Shown here: piece by piece, positions 14,317 through 23,483 of the stretch
Numbering within the stretch: the first letter of the stretch is position 1
How the letters are laid out: every line of letters starts with the position of its first letter
Origin: Candidatus Coliplasma caballi
GTDB lineage: Bacteria > Bacillota > Clostridia > Oscillospirales > CAG-382
DNA length: 38,874 nucleotides
NCBI GenBank assembly: GCA_018065365.1
Contig: JAGHTH010000137.1
Coordinates: forward strand, 1-38,874
Direction: 5' to 3'
Notes under the pieces: generated by a model
What the model was told of the DNA's origin: nothing
Seen by the model: only the letters and a program-made list of their open reading frames with translations
Database searches by the model: none
Made by a program: the position numbers and the translations under genes

Positions 14317-14876
14317 TTCTTCTTTTTGACGGAGTAACCGAACGATCCGATGCGCTTACCCAGCGTATAGTACGTTCCGTGTCCGTACGCCATCAGATTG
14401 GCTTTTTCGATCGACATTCTGCCCTTGCCGTCCAGAATCTCTTCGTTGACCGTAACCGCCGTAATATCCGCCAAAAACATGGTATGGCTGCCGAGTTCTT
14501 TCTGCTCGAACACCTTACATTCCAGCGTGATCGGGCATTCCGCAACGGACGGGCAGGAAACCGTTTTCGAGGGCTCTGCGGTCAGGTTGAGTTTTCCGAA
14601 CTTGTCGAACTCTCTCCCGGACTTCACGCCGCAGAAATCGACCAGCTTTGCCATATACGAAGTCGGAAGATTGATACAGAATTCGCCGCTTTTGCTGATC
14701 AGCTCGTGGGAATACCGTTCCGGTCTGACCGAAACGTAGGTGCGCGGCGGGTTGGAACACACGATGCCCGTCCAGGCGACCGTGAACACGTTCTTTTTTT
14801 CGCCGTCGGCACAGGAAACCAGCACCACCGGCACGGGAGACAGGATCGTCCCGCCTTTCCATTGAATCTTTGCCAT
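14313..14876 (-). CDS. flavin reductase-family (flavoredoxin-like) FMN-binding protein
   Basis: A 187-residue FMN-binding split-barrel protein of the flavin reductase/flavoredoxin family. Typical features are the N-terminal GGTILSPVPVVLVSC, FTVAWTGIVCSNPPRTYVSVRP and the flavin-contact region SGEFCINLPT. Such proteins pass electrons from reduced nicotinamide or ferredoxin to flavin or to partner proteins; the partner here is unknown. ATG 14876 is preferred: a second ATG 12 bases upstream has AAAGG only one base away. It overlaps rlmH by four bases and follows rqcH after 46 bases. Confidence 0.85.
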   Translation of the reverse strand: MAKIQWKGGTILSPVPVVLVSCADGEKKNVFTVAWTGIVCSNPPRTYVSVRPERYSHELISKSGEFCINLPTSYMAKLVDFCGVKSGREFDKFGKLNLTAEPSKTVSCPSVAECPITLECKVFEQKELGSHTMFLADITAVTVNEEILDGKGRMSIEKANLMAYGHGTYYTLGKRIGSFGYSVKKKK

Positions 14877-14922
14877 ATTGATTACCATGCCTTTCCATGA
14901 TTTCGGGAAGAGGAATAAGCCA

Positions 14923-16656
14923 TTATTCCTTTCCGTTTGCAAAAGGGTCCGCCGCGTCAACGACGGCGCTGTAATAGGTTTCGTAGGTTACAAACCCGGG
15001 CGCGCTGCCGGCGGGCTTGCGCAAATTTTTCACGCGGGTATAATCGACCTCGACGTTGGTACTGCCTTTTTTCTCGCTGTGGAACGCGGCAAGCATCGCC
15101 GCCTCGGTATAATCGCGGTCGGTCGGCTCACGCCCCTCGGTCGTAAGGATCACGTGCGAGCCGTGGAATTTTTTGATATGAAACCAAAGGTCGCGCTTGT
15201 CAGCCGAGCCCGTGAGCGCGTCGTTCTGCAGGTTGTTCCTGCCGACGCGAACGGTCAGTCCGTCGGTGGTCGTGAACGTCAGCGGCTTTGACAGCGGCTC
15301 ACGCTTTTTTTTGCTTCTGCCGGTATCGGCTTCGCCTTTGGAAAAGCCGCTCTCGCGCAACTCCCTGCGGATCTCGTCCAGATCGGTCAATTCGGTCGCG
15401 CGGTCCACCGTATCCAGAATACTCTCGAGGTGGTCGATCCGCGATTCCGTCAGCGCGATCTGTTCCGTCAGCGCTTCCGACGCGCGTTTCATTTTTGCGT
15501 AGCGTTTATAATAGACCTGCGCGTTCTGCGCGGGCGTCATTCTCGGATCCATCGGGATCGAAACGGGCGCACCCGTTTCAAAGTCCTCGACTTCCGCGAC
15601 GGGCATTCCCTGTTTCAACCGGTAAAGGTTTGACATCAGCAGATCGCCGTATGCCCGGAACTGTTCGCGCTTGGCGCAATCTTCGAGTTCCTGCTTCTGT
15701 AAAAGGACTTTCTTTTCCTCGCGCGACAGCACCGAATGCACGGTGCGCAGAATATCCGCCGCGTAAGACCGCAGGTTGACCGCTTCCTCTTTCTGCGCGA
15801 AATAGGACAGCAGCAGTTCCGAGAGCGTTCCGAACTTCCGACATTCCAAACCCGTGTACTGCGTCAGCGGCAGAAACGCGTACTCAACGCCTTTCCCCTC
15901 GCGGTACACCGCGCTCGGCTCGTACCGATGCGTTCTTACGCGTTCCAGCACCGCTTCCAGCGCGCCGTACAGCGCTTCCGTATCCGTTTCTCCCACGGTA
16001 ACGTCCGTTCTTCCCGCCGCCGCAAACGCGATCTCTCGCGCCAGAGTCGGCGAAAACGAAAAGAACTTCTGCACCAGGAATTTCTCGACCGGCTGCTCGG
16101 TATTCACGGCGCAAAGGGCGAGGAAATCGCTCTCCGTGATCTGCGAAGCGTCGAACTTGTTCTGCTTCGGCGGCAGTTCGTAAGGCATTCCGGGCATGAC
16201 CTGCCGTACCGAAGCGGTCAAATCCGCCGTAGAGGTCGCGCGGACGATCCTCCCGTCCTCATTTACAAGGATCAGGTTGGAATATTTTCCCATCATTTCG
16301 GCGTACAGCCGCTTTTTTCGCAAAAAGCCAAGCTCGTCGGCGCTCTCGAACGAAAAGCACAGGATGCGTTCGTGTTCCACGCACTCCACCCCGGTCAGCC
16401 GTCCGTTCTGCAAATGCTTCCGCAACAGCATACAAAGCGAGGTCGGCTCTTTCGGTTTGGCGATCTCCTCGGTCGTGATCGCCGTTACGGGTCTTGCCGC
16501 CGACACCGAAAGGATCAGATTCGCGTGTTTCCCCTCGCGGTACTGGCACAAATAGACACAGGACGGCGCACTTTGATGGATCTTCTCCACCTTCGCACCC
16601 GTCCACGCGTTCAGTTCATTTGCGACAGCAACACAAAAATATCCGTCAAATGCCAT
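14923..16656 (-). CDS. rqcH: ribosome quality-control factor RqcH (NFACT family)
   Basis: A 577-residue NFACT protein, the bacterial homologue of Rqc2/NEMF. RqcH binds peptidyl-tRNA on stalled 50S subunits and, with RqcP (YlmH), adds alanine tails to the nascent chain for degradation. Domains: NFACT-N from residue 1 (MAFDGYFCVAVANELN, GKYSNLILV), a central coiled coil (about 300-440), and NFACT-R with VRVGRNNLQNDALT and DLWFHIKKFHGSHVIL. Length matches the family (about 570). It overlaps the end of nif3 by 11 bases. Older annotations call this family fibronectin-binding protein. Confidence 0.95.
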   Translation of the reverse strand: MAFDGYFCVAVANELNAWTGAKVEKIHQSAPSCVYLCQYREGKHANLILSVSAARPVTAITTEEIAKPKEPTSLCMLLRKHLQNGRLTGVECVEHERILCFSFESADELGFLRKKRLYAEMMGKYSNLILVNEDGRIVRATSTADLTASVRQVMPGMPYELPPKQNKFDASQITESDFLALCAVNTEQPVEKFLVQKFFSFSPTLAREIAFAAAGRTDVTVGETDTEALYGALEAVLERVRTHRYEPSAVYREGKGVEYAFLPLTQYTGLECRKFGTLSELLLSYFAQKEEAVNLRSYAADILRTVHSVLSREEKKVLLQKQELEDCAKREQFRAYGDLLMSNLYRLKQGMPVAEVEDFETGAPVSIPMDPRMTPAQNAQVYYKRYAKMKRASEALTEQIALTESRIDHLESILDTVDRATELTDLDEIRRELRESGFSKGEADTGRSKKKREPLSKPLTFTTTDGLTVRVGRNNLQNDALTGSADKRDLWFHIKKFHGSHVILTTEGREPTDRDYTEAAMLAAFHSEKKGSTNVEVDYTRVKNLRKPAGSAPGFVTYETYYSAVVDAADPFANGKE

Positions 16657-17398
16657 ATTCTTCCGCTTCCGTAAAATCGTGGATCACGGTTTCGATCCCC
16701 ATTTCGCCGATCTTTTCCGCCAGAAACGGCAGAACGACGCGTTCGGTCGCGTGGTGCGACGCACAGATCAGATTGATCCCGTATTCCTTGCAGGCAATTT
16801 TGTTTTCGTGCTTCACTTCCCCGGTCAGATAGGTGTCCGCGCCGGCACGCACCGCCGCTTCGATCCCGTCTTTTCCGCTGCCGGACATGATCGCGACACG
16901 GCAAACACGCTCGCGCGAGCGAACGCACTCCGTCGTTTCCACGCGTAACCCTTCCCGGACGCGCGCAAGGAACGTTTCAAACGGCTGTTCTTCCACGTCG
17001 CCGATCCGCGCATACGGCAAAAACGCCTCGGTATTCTTCAGCCCGATCGCCGCGGCAAGACAATCGTTCACGCCTCCCGGCATACTGTCCAGCCGCGTAT
17101 GATACGAAAAGACCGCGATGCCGTTTTTCACGCAGGAAAGCACCCGCTTTGCGACGGGATCTTCCTCCGTCAGCGACGACAGCGGGTCAAAGATCAGCGG
17201 GTGGTGCGTTACAATGACGTTACAACCCGCCGCTTTCGCTTTTTCGATCGCAACGGACGTACAGTCCAGCGCGACCAGCACTTTTTTGACCGGTAAATCT
17301 CCGTCGGGAAGGACCATTACGCCGTCGCGGTCCCAACTTTCGGAGAATGCCGCGGGGACGGATTGCTCCATCGCCGCGGCAAATTCTTTGACATTCAT
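16646..17398 (-). CDS. Nif3-like dinuclear metal-center protein
   Basis: A 250-residue member of the NIF3/YqfO (GTP cyclohydrolase 1 type 2) family, which forms hexamers with a dinuclear metal site. Conserved metal-ligand regions are visible: VTHHPLIF (64-70), SYHTRLDSMPGGVND and late ASHHATE. It is the short form, without the PII-like insert seen in longer Firmicutes members. The biochemical role of the family is not settled. Its ATG overlaps the stop of the transketolase subunit gene (ATGA), and its end overlaps rqcH. Confidence 0.93.
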   Translation of the reverse strand: MNVKEFAAAMEQSVPAAFSESWDRDGVMVLPDGDLPVKKVLVALDCTSVAIEKAKAAGCNVIVTHHPLIFDPLSSLTEEDPVAKRVLSCVKNGIAVFSYHTRLDSMPGGVNDCLAAAIGLKNTEAFLPYARIGDVEEQPFETFLARVREGLRVETTECVRSRERVCRVAIMSGSGKDGIEAAVRAGADTYLTGEVKHENKIACKEYGINLICASHHATERVVLPFLAEKIGEMGIETVIHDFTEAEEYGI

Positions 17399-18330
17399 CT
17401 TCCCAAAAGGGCTTTCGTCTTTGCGACGATCCCCTGCGCGTTCAACCCGAAATGCTCGAGCAGCACTTCCGCGGAAGCGGAAGTTCCGAACACGTCTTCA
17501 ATGCCGACGCGTGCCATCTTCGTAGGAACGGTTTCCGCCAGCACTTCCGCCACGGCGCTTCCCAGACCGCCGACGATCGTATGTTCCTCCGCCGTAACGA
17601 CGGCACCCGTTTTCGCGGCGTATGCCGTAACGAGTTCACGGTCGATCGGTTTAACGGTATGGATATCAATGACCGCGGCGTCGATGCCGTCCGCTTTCAG
17701 CAGTTCGCGCGCTTCCAACGCGGCGGCAATCATGATGCCGGTCGCAAAAATCGCCACGTCCTTGCCGTCTGCCAGCACGTTGCCTTTGCCGAGCGTAACG
17801 TCCTAGGTTGCCGGATCGAACACCACCGGAACGGCAAACCGTCCCAAACGGCAATAGACCGGGCCGTCGTATTTCAGAATTGCTTCGATCGCCGCCTCGG
17901 TTTCGGTCGCGTCGGCGGGATTGACCACGACCATGTTCGGCGTGGCTCTCATGACCGCCATGTCCTCACAGTACTGATGCGTCGGGCCGTCTTCCCCGAC
18001 GGTAATGCCGGCGTGCGAAGCGCAGATCTTGACGTTCAGACGGGGGTATGCGACGGAATTGCGGATCTGCTCATACGCGCGTCCGCAGGCGAACATCGCA
18101 AAGCTCGAACAGAACACCGGAACGCCCGTCGAAGCAATGCCCGCGGCGGTCGAGATCATATTTGCCTCGGCAATGCCGCAGTTGATGAACCGTTCCGGGA
18201 ACTTCTTCGCAAACACGCCGGTCTGCGTGGATCCGGAAAGGTCGGCGTCCATGACGTAGAAAGGATATTTTTCTCCGAGTGCCGCCAGCGTTTTACCGTA
18301 CGCGGCTCTGGTCGCGATTCTGTCAGCCAT
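17395..18330 (-). pseudogene. transketolase, C-terminal subunit, interrupted by an in-frame TAG
   Basis: The second half of a split transketolase of the non-oxidative pentose phosphate pathway. The frame from 18330 runs through the pyrimidine-binding domain with CGIAEANMIS (catalytic Glu55) and GITVGEDGPTHQ, then meets TAG at 17805-17803 (codon 176) after VVFDPAT. It continues in the same frame with DVTLGKG, DGKDVAIFATGIM and VTAEEHTIVGGLGSAVAEVL to the normal end. Relatives usually have Tyr or a similar residue there, so one base change could explain the stop. It may be a pseudogene, an assembly error, or a read-through site; a GTG restart at 17778 would give only the C-terminal domain. Its start overlaps the N-subunit gene by 8 bases. 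Confidence 0.85.
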
Positions 18331-19189
18331 TGCAGAGTTCCTCCTTTGCCTTTTCGTAAGCGGCGCGCAGTTCGTGCATCGCGATCTCGTACTCGGCGTC
18401 CTTGGGTGCCTTTCCGTGCCAGCCCGCCTGGTTTTCCATGTAAGAAACGCCTTTGCCTTTGACGGTCGTACAGACGATCACGGAGGGGCGCTCGTCTTTT
18501 TCCGCGTTTGCGACCGCCTGCGCGATCGCGTCGAAATCGTGTCCGTCGATGACCTGCGTATGCCAGCCGAACGCCTCAAACTTTTTGTCGATCGGCGTAG
18601 GATTCATGATGTCGCGCACATCGCCGTCGATCTGCAGGTGGTTGAAATCCACGAACGCGGTCAGGTTGCCGAGTTTGTAATGTGCAGCGAACATTGCCGC
18701 TTCCCAGACCTGTCCTTCCTGGATCTCGCCGTCGCCGAGGATGGCATAGACGTGATAGTTCTTTCCGGCGCGTTTGCCCGCCAGCGCCATGCCGTTCGCG
18801 GCGGAAATTCCCTGCCCGAGCGAGCCGGTGGACATATCAATGCCCGGAACGTGTTTCATATCGGGGTGGCCCGAAAGGTAACTGCCGAGGTGGCGCAGCG
18901 TTTTCAGATCTTCCTCGGGGAAATACCCTTTGATCGCGAGCGCCGAGTAGAGCGCCGGGCAGCAATGCCCTTTCGACAGCACGAAACGGTCGCGGTCGGG
19001 ATCCGTCGGATTTTTCGGGTCCACGTTCATTTTTTCAAAATAAAGGTACGCGAGAATGTCCGCAATGGATAAAGAGCCGCCGGGATGTCCCGATTTTGCG
19101 TGGTAAACGGCATCGACTGCCAGCATTCTGATTTTTGCCGCCTTTTCGGCAAGCAACGCGGGGTTTTTGGGTTTGTTTTCGTTTTGCAT
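18323..19189 (-). CDS. transketolase, N-terminal (thiamine diphosphate-binding) subunit
   Basis: A 288-residue subunit of a two-piece transketolase, which transfers two-carbon ketol units between sugar phosphates. It carries SGHPGGSLSIADILAYLYF, SKGHCCPALYSAL, STGSLGQG and the ThDP motif GDGEIQEGQ ... DFNHLQIDG (GDG to N). Split transketolases are standard in Clostridia and in archaea. The ATG at 19189 is preferred because AAAGG lies 10 bases upstream; the GTG at 19198 would lie only two bases from it. The C-terminal subunit follows with an 8-base overlap, giving equal expression of the two halves. Confidence 0.95.
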   Translation of the reverse strand: MQNENKPKNPALLAEKAAKIRMLAVDAVYHAKSGHPGGSLSIADILAYLYFEKMNVDPKNPTDPDRDRFVLSKGHCCPALYSALAIKGYFPEEDLKTLRHLGSYLSGHPDMKHVPGIDMSTGSLGQGISAANGMALAGKRAGKNYHVYAILGDGEIQEGQVWEAAMFAAHYKLGNLTAFVDFNHLQIDGDVRDIMNPTPIDKKFEAFGWHTQVIDGHDFDAIAQAVANAEKDERPSVIVCTTVKGKGVSYMENQAGWHGKAPKDAEYEIAMHELRAAYEKAKEELCNG

Positions 19190-19211
19190 ACGAAACACGA
19201 CCTTTCTTTAT

Positions 19212-20171
19212 TTATTCTCCTCTGATCCCGATTTTTTTGAGCGTATCCGTCAAAAACCGCGGTCGATCCGCCTCAAAGGCCAAGACCTCGCCGGTCACGG
19301 GATGAGTGAACGAAATGTATTTCGCGAACAGGCATTGCCCTTGTAAACCGAGCTTGTGCCGTTCGCTTCCGTAAACGGGATCGCCCGCAACGGGGTGCCC
19401 GATATACGCCATGTGAACGCGGATCTGATGCGTGCGGCCGGTCTCCAACGTCAGTTCGAGGTGGGAATACCCGCCGTCCGAAGATTCGCCAAGCACACGA
19501 TACCGTGTGCGCGCGGGTTTGGAATTCGTGCTTGTAACCGCCATTTTCTTGCGGTCGGTCTGATGTCTTCCGATCGGTGCGTCCACGATGCCCTCGGGCT
19601 CTTTGAAATGCCCGACGCACACTGCCTCGTACTTTCGCACGAAGCTGTGCACCGCGATCTGCGACGCGAGTCCCGCGTGCGCCTCGTCGGTCTTTGCCAC
19701 GATCAGAAGCCCCGCCGTATCTTTGTCGATGCGATGCACGATGCCGGGGCGGATCTTTCCATTGATCGAGGAAAGCCGTCCTTTGCAATGGAACAGCAGC
19801 GCATTGACCAGCGTCCCGTCGGGATTGCCCGGCGCGGGATGCACCACCATGCCCTGCGGCTTGTTGACCACCAGAAGATGATCGTCCTCATAGACGATCT
19901 CGATCGGAAGATCCTGCGGCAGCGCCTCGATTTCCTCGGGATCCGGAAGCTGATACGTCAGCAGGTCGCCCGCGGCGGCAAGGTCTTTTTTCTTTGCCGG
20001 TTTGCCGTTCAACAGCACCTCGCCGTCGGCGATCAGCTGCTGCGCACGGGCGCGGCTGATCCCGGCGCATTCGGAAAGCAGAACGTCCAAACGTCTGCCG
20101 GCAAGTTCCTCACTGACCGTCAGCGTTTCCGGTTCCGTCTGTTCCGTCATGTTCGGCGTCTGTTCCGTCAT
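19212..20171 (-). CDS. rluD: RluD-family 23S rRNA pseudouridine synthase
   Basis: A 319-residue pseudouridine synthase of the RluA/RluC/RluD group; the Bacillus homologue beside lspA is ylyB. An S4 RNA-binding domain comes first (RRLDVLLSECAGISRARAQQLI), then the catalytic domain with motif HRIDKDTAGLLIVAKT (catalytic Asp) and RTHQIRVHMAYIGHPVAGDPVYG. Which uridines are modified is not known. The ATG at 20171 has GAGG 6 bases upstream and overlaps the end of lspA by 62 bases; a second ATG lies at 20150. The lspA-rluD order matches Firmicutes. Confidence 0.93.
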   Translation of the reverse strand: MTEQTPNMTEQTEPETLTVSEELAGRRLDVLLSECAGISRARAQQLIADGEVLLNGKPAKKKDLAAAGDLLTYQLPDPEEIEALPQDLPIEIVYEDDHLLVVNKPQGMVVHPAPGNPDGTLVNALLFHCKGRLSSINGKIRPGIVHRIDKDTAGLLIVAKTDEAHAGLASQIAVHSFVRKYEAVCVGHFKEPEGIVDAPIGRHQTDRKKMAVTSTNSKPARTRYRVLGESSDGGYSHLELTLETGRTHQIRVHMAYIGHPVAGDPVYGSERHKLGLQGQCLFAKYISFTHPVTGEVLAFEADRPRFLTDTLKKIGIRGE

Positions 20172-20658
20172 CGCTTTCCTCACTTGCGTTTGCTTTTTGT
20201 TTCGGCTCCGCTTTCGCTTCAAACAAGAGGATATACACCGCCAGCAGAACCGATCCGCAGGTTACAAAGATATCCGCCACGTTGAACACGGCGAAATTCA
20301 TAAACTGAAAGTCGATGAAATCCACAACGTATCCGTTTGCAACGCGGTCGATCATGTTGCCGATCCCGCCGCCGAGGATCATCGCCAGCGAGGCGGTCAG
20401 CAGCGGGTGTCTGCGGTACCATTTGACAAGGATGACCGCGATCGCCGCCATTGCGATCCCGGAGAACACCATGAACACCCAGCGGTGATCGGCGAACAAG
20501 CTGAACGCCGCGCCCGTGTTCTCGGTGCGGTAAAACCGGATGAATCCCGGCAGAAACGGCACTTCCTCGTGCAGTTTCATCGAAGAAACCACGATCAATT
20601 TGGTGATCTGGTCGAGCGCGACCGATCCCAGCACGATCGAAAACAGTAAAATCAGCAT
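20110..20658 (-). CDS. lspA: signal peptidase II (lipoprotein signal peptidase)
   Basis: A 182-residue aspartic protease with four membrane segments that removes the signal peptide of prolipoproteins, such as the five lipoproteins in this window. Signature motifs: TENTGAAFS (45-53), GNMIDRV with Asp104, and FNVADIF with Asp129. The 35-residue C-terminal tail, rich in Asp, Glu, Gly and Thr, is longer than usual and lies in the stretch overlapping rluD. The start overlaps the end of ileS by seven bases (ATGCTGA). Confidence 0.96.
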   Translation of the reverse strand: MLILLFSIVLGSVALDQITKLIVVSSMKLHEEVPFLPGFIRFYRTENTGAAFSLFADHRWVFMVFSGIAMAAIAVILVKWYRRHPLLTASLAMILGGGIGNMIDRVANGYVVDFIDFQFMNFAVFNVADIFVTCGSVLLAVYILLFEAKAEPKQKANASEESDDGTDAEHDGTDGTGNADGQ

Positions 20659-23459
20659 AATGCCTTCTTACAGCGCGGGCAGAGCCAGCCGTCCTCACCG
20701 TCGGACACGCAATCCGGGCGGAACACCCAGCAGCGTCCGCACTTATTGCCTTCCGCAAGTTCGACCAGCACGCCGACACCGCTCTGCGTTTCGGTAAACG
20801 CGCCCGCAGGCACTTCCCCATTCGACAGAACGACTTTGCTGACGATAAAGATCTCCTCAAGTTCGTCGCGATGCGCGTCGAACAGTTTCATTGCCTCGTT
20901 GTCGGCGGCGCCGAACACGGTTACCTTCGCTTCCAGCGATTTGCCGATCGCCTTGTCGGCGCGGGCAAGTTCCAGCGCTTTCATCACGTCGTCGCGGTAA
21001 TCGAACAGTCCGTTGTATTTCGCCTCGACCTCCGGGAAGTTCATATCCTCACGGTACGCGGGCATTTGGTTGCAGAACACCGAGGTCGCGTTGTCCTCGT
21101 CGGTCAGACTCATAAAGTTCCAGAGTTCTTCCGCCGTGTAAGACAGGATCGGCGCGAGCAGTTTGGTCAGCGATTTGATGATGACGTACATCGCGGTCTG
21201 CGCGCTTCTGCGGTCTTTGTCGTCCTTCTTGCTGCAATACAGACGGTCTTTCGTGATGTCGATATACAGTTTGGAAAGATCGACCGAGCAGAAGTTCAGC
21301 ACGTCGTGGCAGATCGTATGGAACTCGTATCTGTCGTACGCGTCGCGGATATCCTTTACCAACCCGTTCAGGCGGGACAGGATCCATTTGTCAATATCCG
21401 GCATTTCGGAGAACGGCACCTGATCTTTTCTCGGATCAAAGTCGGTTTCCGGCGTGCCGAGATCGGCAAGCAGGATGCGGCAGGTGTTACGGATCTTACG
21501 GTAGTTATCGGAAAGCTGTTTGAAGATCGCGTCGGAGCAGCGTACGTCCACGCGGTAATCCGCGGAAGCCGCCCACAGACGCAGAATGTCCGCGCCGTAC
21601 ACCTTGATGATGTCGGCGGGATCCACGCCGTTGCCGAGCGATTTGTGCATCGCTTTGCCCTCTCCGTCCACGGTCCAGCCGTGCGTCAGCACCGCCTTAT
21701 AAGGCGCGTGTCCGACACCGGAGCCGATGGCGGTCAGCAGCGAAGACTGGAACCAGCCGCGATACTGGTCGCCGCCCTCGAGGTACAGATCGGAAGGACG
21801 TTCCATGCCCTCTCTGCCGTCGAGTACGTCGAAATGCGTCGAGCCGGAATCGAACCAGCCGTCCAGCGTATCCGTTTCTTTTTCAAAATTCGCTTTGCCG
21901 CACTTCGGGCAAACGTAGCCCTCGGGCAGCAGGTCTTTCGCTTCTTTCTCAAACCAGACGTTCGAGCCGTATTCTCCGAACAGTTCGGAAACGCGGCCGA
22001 TCGTTTTTTCGTCGCAGACAATCTTTCCGCAATCCTTGCAGTAGAACACCGGGATCGGAAGTCCCCAATGGCGCTGACGGGAAATACACCAATCGGCGCG
22101 TTCGGAGATCATGTCTGCCATACGGTCTTTGCCCCACGCGGGCATCCAGGTTACTTCTTCGCAGGCCTTGATCGCCTCGTCCTTGAACGATTTGACCGAG
22201 CAGAACCACTGCGGAGCGGCTCTGTAAATGATCGGTTTCTTACATCTCCAGCAATGCGGATACGGGTGGATGATCTCTTTGGAAGCCAGCAGCGCGCCGC
22301 TTTCTTTGAGGTCCGCGAGGATCGCGCCGTTCGACTCGTCGAAACGCAGTCCGGCAAACTTGCCCGCCGCTTCGCCCTGGTAGCCCTTATCGTCCACGGG
22401 AACGAGGATCTCCAAGCCGTAGTTGACGCCGGTTACAAAGTCTTCCGCGCCGTAGCCGGGAGCGGTATGCACGCAGCCGGTACCGCTGTCCATCGTAACG
22501 TACTCGGCAACGCACAGCAAACTCGTGCGGTCGAGGAACGGATGCTGCGCCGTCATATATTCGAAATCGCTTCCGACGTACCCGGTCTTCACGACCTCGT
22601 AATCGGCGATGCCGGCAGTCGCCATCGTGTCTTTGACCAACGCGTCCGCCATAATGTAATATTCGGTGCCGACCTTGACGACGCAGTACGCCTCTCTCGG
22701 ATGCACCGCGATCGCGACGTTGCCCGGCAGCGTCCAGGGCGTCGTCGTCCAGATCACGAAATAGGTGTTTTTCAGATCAAATTCGCCCGACAGTTTGCCC
22801 TTGTCGTCTGCCACGCGGAATTTGACGTAAATGGATGTACAGGGCGAATCCTGGTACTCGATCTCGGCTTCCGCGAGCGCGGTTTCGTCGTGTGCGCACC
22901 AATAGACCGGCTTCATGCCTTTGTAGATATAGCCCTTTTCAAACATCTTCCCGAAGACCTTGACCTCTCTCGCTTCAAACGAGGGATTCATGGTCAGGTA
23001 CGGCTCTTTCCAATCGCCGACCACGCCGAGACGTTCAAAAGACGCCATCTGAATGCCCACGAACTTTTCCGCAAATGCTTTGCAGGCGCTGCGGAACTCC
23101 GGCACGGACATCTTTTTGCGGTCGAGCTTGGACTGCTTGATGATCGCGCTTTCGATCGGCATTCCGTGGTTATCCCAGCCGGGAACGTAAGGCGTACGGA
23201 AGCCCGCCATGGATTTGGATTTGTTGATGAAATCCTTTAACACCTTGTTCATGGCGGTGCCCATGTGGATATTGCCGTTGGAGAAAGGAGGGCCGTCGTG
23301 CAGAATAAAGTTCGGATGTCCCTCGTTGGTCTCTAACATTTTATGGTAAAGATCGATCTCGTCCCACTTCGCCTTGATCTCCGGCTCCCGTGCGGGAAGA
23401 TTGCCGCGCATCGGAAATTCCGTGGCGGGCAGATTCAGTGTGTCTTTGTAATCTTTCAT
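20652..23459 (-). CDS. ileS: isoleucyl-tRNA synthetase
   Basis: A 935-residue class I synthetase charging tRNA-Ile. The HIGH box appears as HMGT (H65) after HDGPPFSNGNI, and the KMSKS loop as KAMHKS (about residue 600), both variants that I expect in clostridial enzymes. The editing (CP1) domain lies between. The C-terminal zinc finger is CGRCW ... CPRC. Length matches the bacterial type with zinc tail. No T-box leader exists upstream: only 24 bases separate it from divIVA, so it depends on the long operon. AAAGG lies about 15 bases before the ATG. Confidence 0.97.
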   Translation of the reverse strand: MKDYKDTLNLPATEFPMRGNLPAREPEIKAKWDEIDLYHKMLETNEGHPNFILHDGPPFSNGNIHMGTAMNKVLKDFINKSKSMAGFRTPYVPGWDNHGMPIESAIIKQSKLDRKKMSVPEFRSACKAFAEKFVGIQMASFERLGVVGDWKEPYLTMNPSFEAREVKVFGKMFEKGYIYKGMKPVYWCAHDETALAEAEIEYQDSPCTSIYVKFRVADDKGKLSGEFDLKNTYFVIWTTTPWTLPGNVAIAVHPREAYCVVKVGTEYYIMADALVKDTMATAGIADYEVVKTGYVGSDFEYMTAQHPFLDRTSLLCVAEYVTMDSGTGCVHTAPGYGAEDFVTGVNYGLEILVPVDDKGYQGEAAGKFAGLRFDESNGAILADLKESGALLASKEIIHPYPHCWRCKKPIIYRAAPQWFCSVKSFKDEAIKACEEVTWMPAWGKDRMADMISERADWCISRQRHWGLPIPVFYCKDCGKIVCDEKTIGRVSELFGEYGSNVWFEKEAKDLLPEGYVCPKCGKANFEKETDTLDGWFDSGSTHFDVLDGREGMERPSDLYLEGGDQYRGWFQSSLLTAIGSGVGHAPYKAVLTHGWTVDGEGKAMHKSLGNGVDPADIIKVYGADILRLWAASADYRVDVRCSDAIFKQLSDNYRKIRNTCRILLADLGTPETDFDPRKDQVPFSEMPDIDKWILSRLNGLVKDIRDAYDRYEFHTICHDVLNFCSVDLSKLYIDITKDRLYCSKKDDKDRRSAQTAMYVIIKSLTKLLAPILSYTAEELWNFMSLTDEDNATSVFCNQMPAYREDMNFPEVEAKYNGLFDYRDDVMKALELARADKAIGKSLEAKVTVFGAADNEAMKLFDAHRDELEEIFIVSKVVLSNGEVPAGAFTETQSGVGVLVELAEGNKCGRCWVFRPDCVSDGEDGWLCPRCKKALC

Positions 23460-23483
23460 GATCGTTTCAGAAAAACCTTTCCT

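Noticed and set aside
17803..17805. Global reassignment of UAG to an amino acid
   Set aside because: A single in-frame TAG and one gene ending in TAG are too little evidence; mutation or sequence error is simpler, so it is kept only as a question to test.
20871..23240. A 789-residue open frame on the plus strand opposite ileS
   Set aside because: It lies entirely over ileS, which has clear family motifs; the antisense frame has low-complexity Arg/Val/Asp-rich content and no ribosome site.
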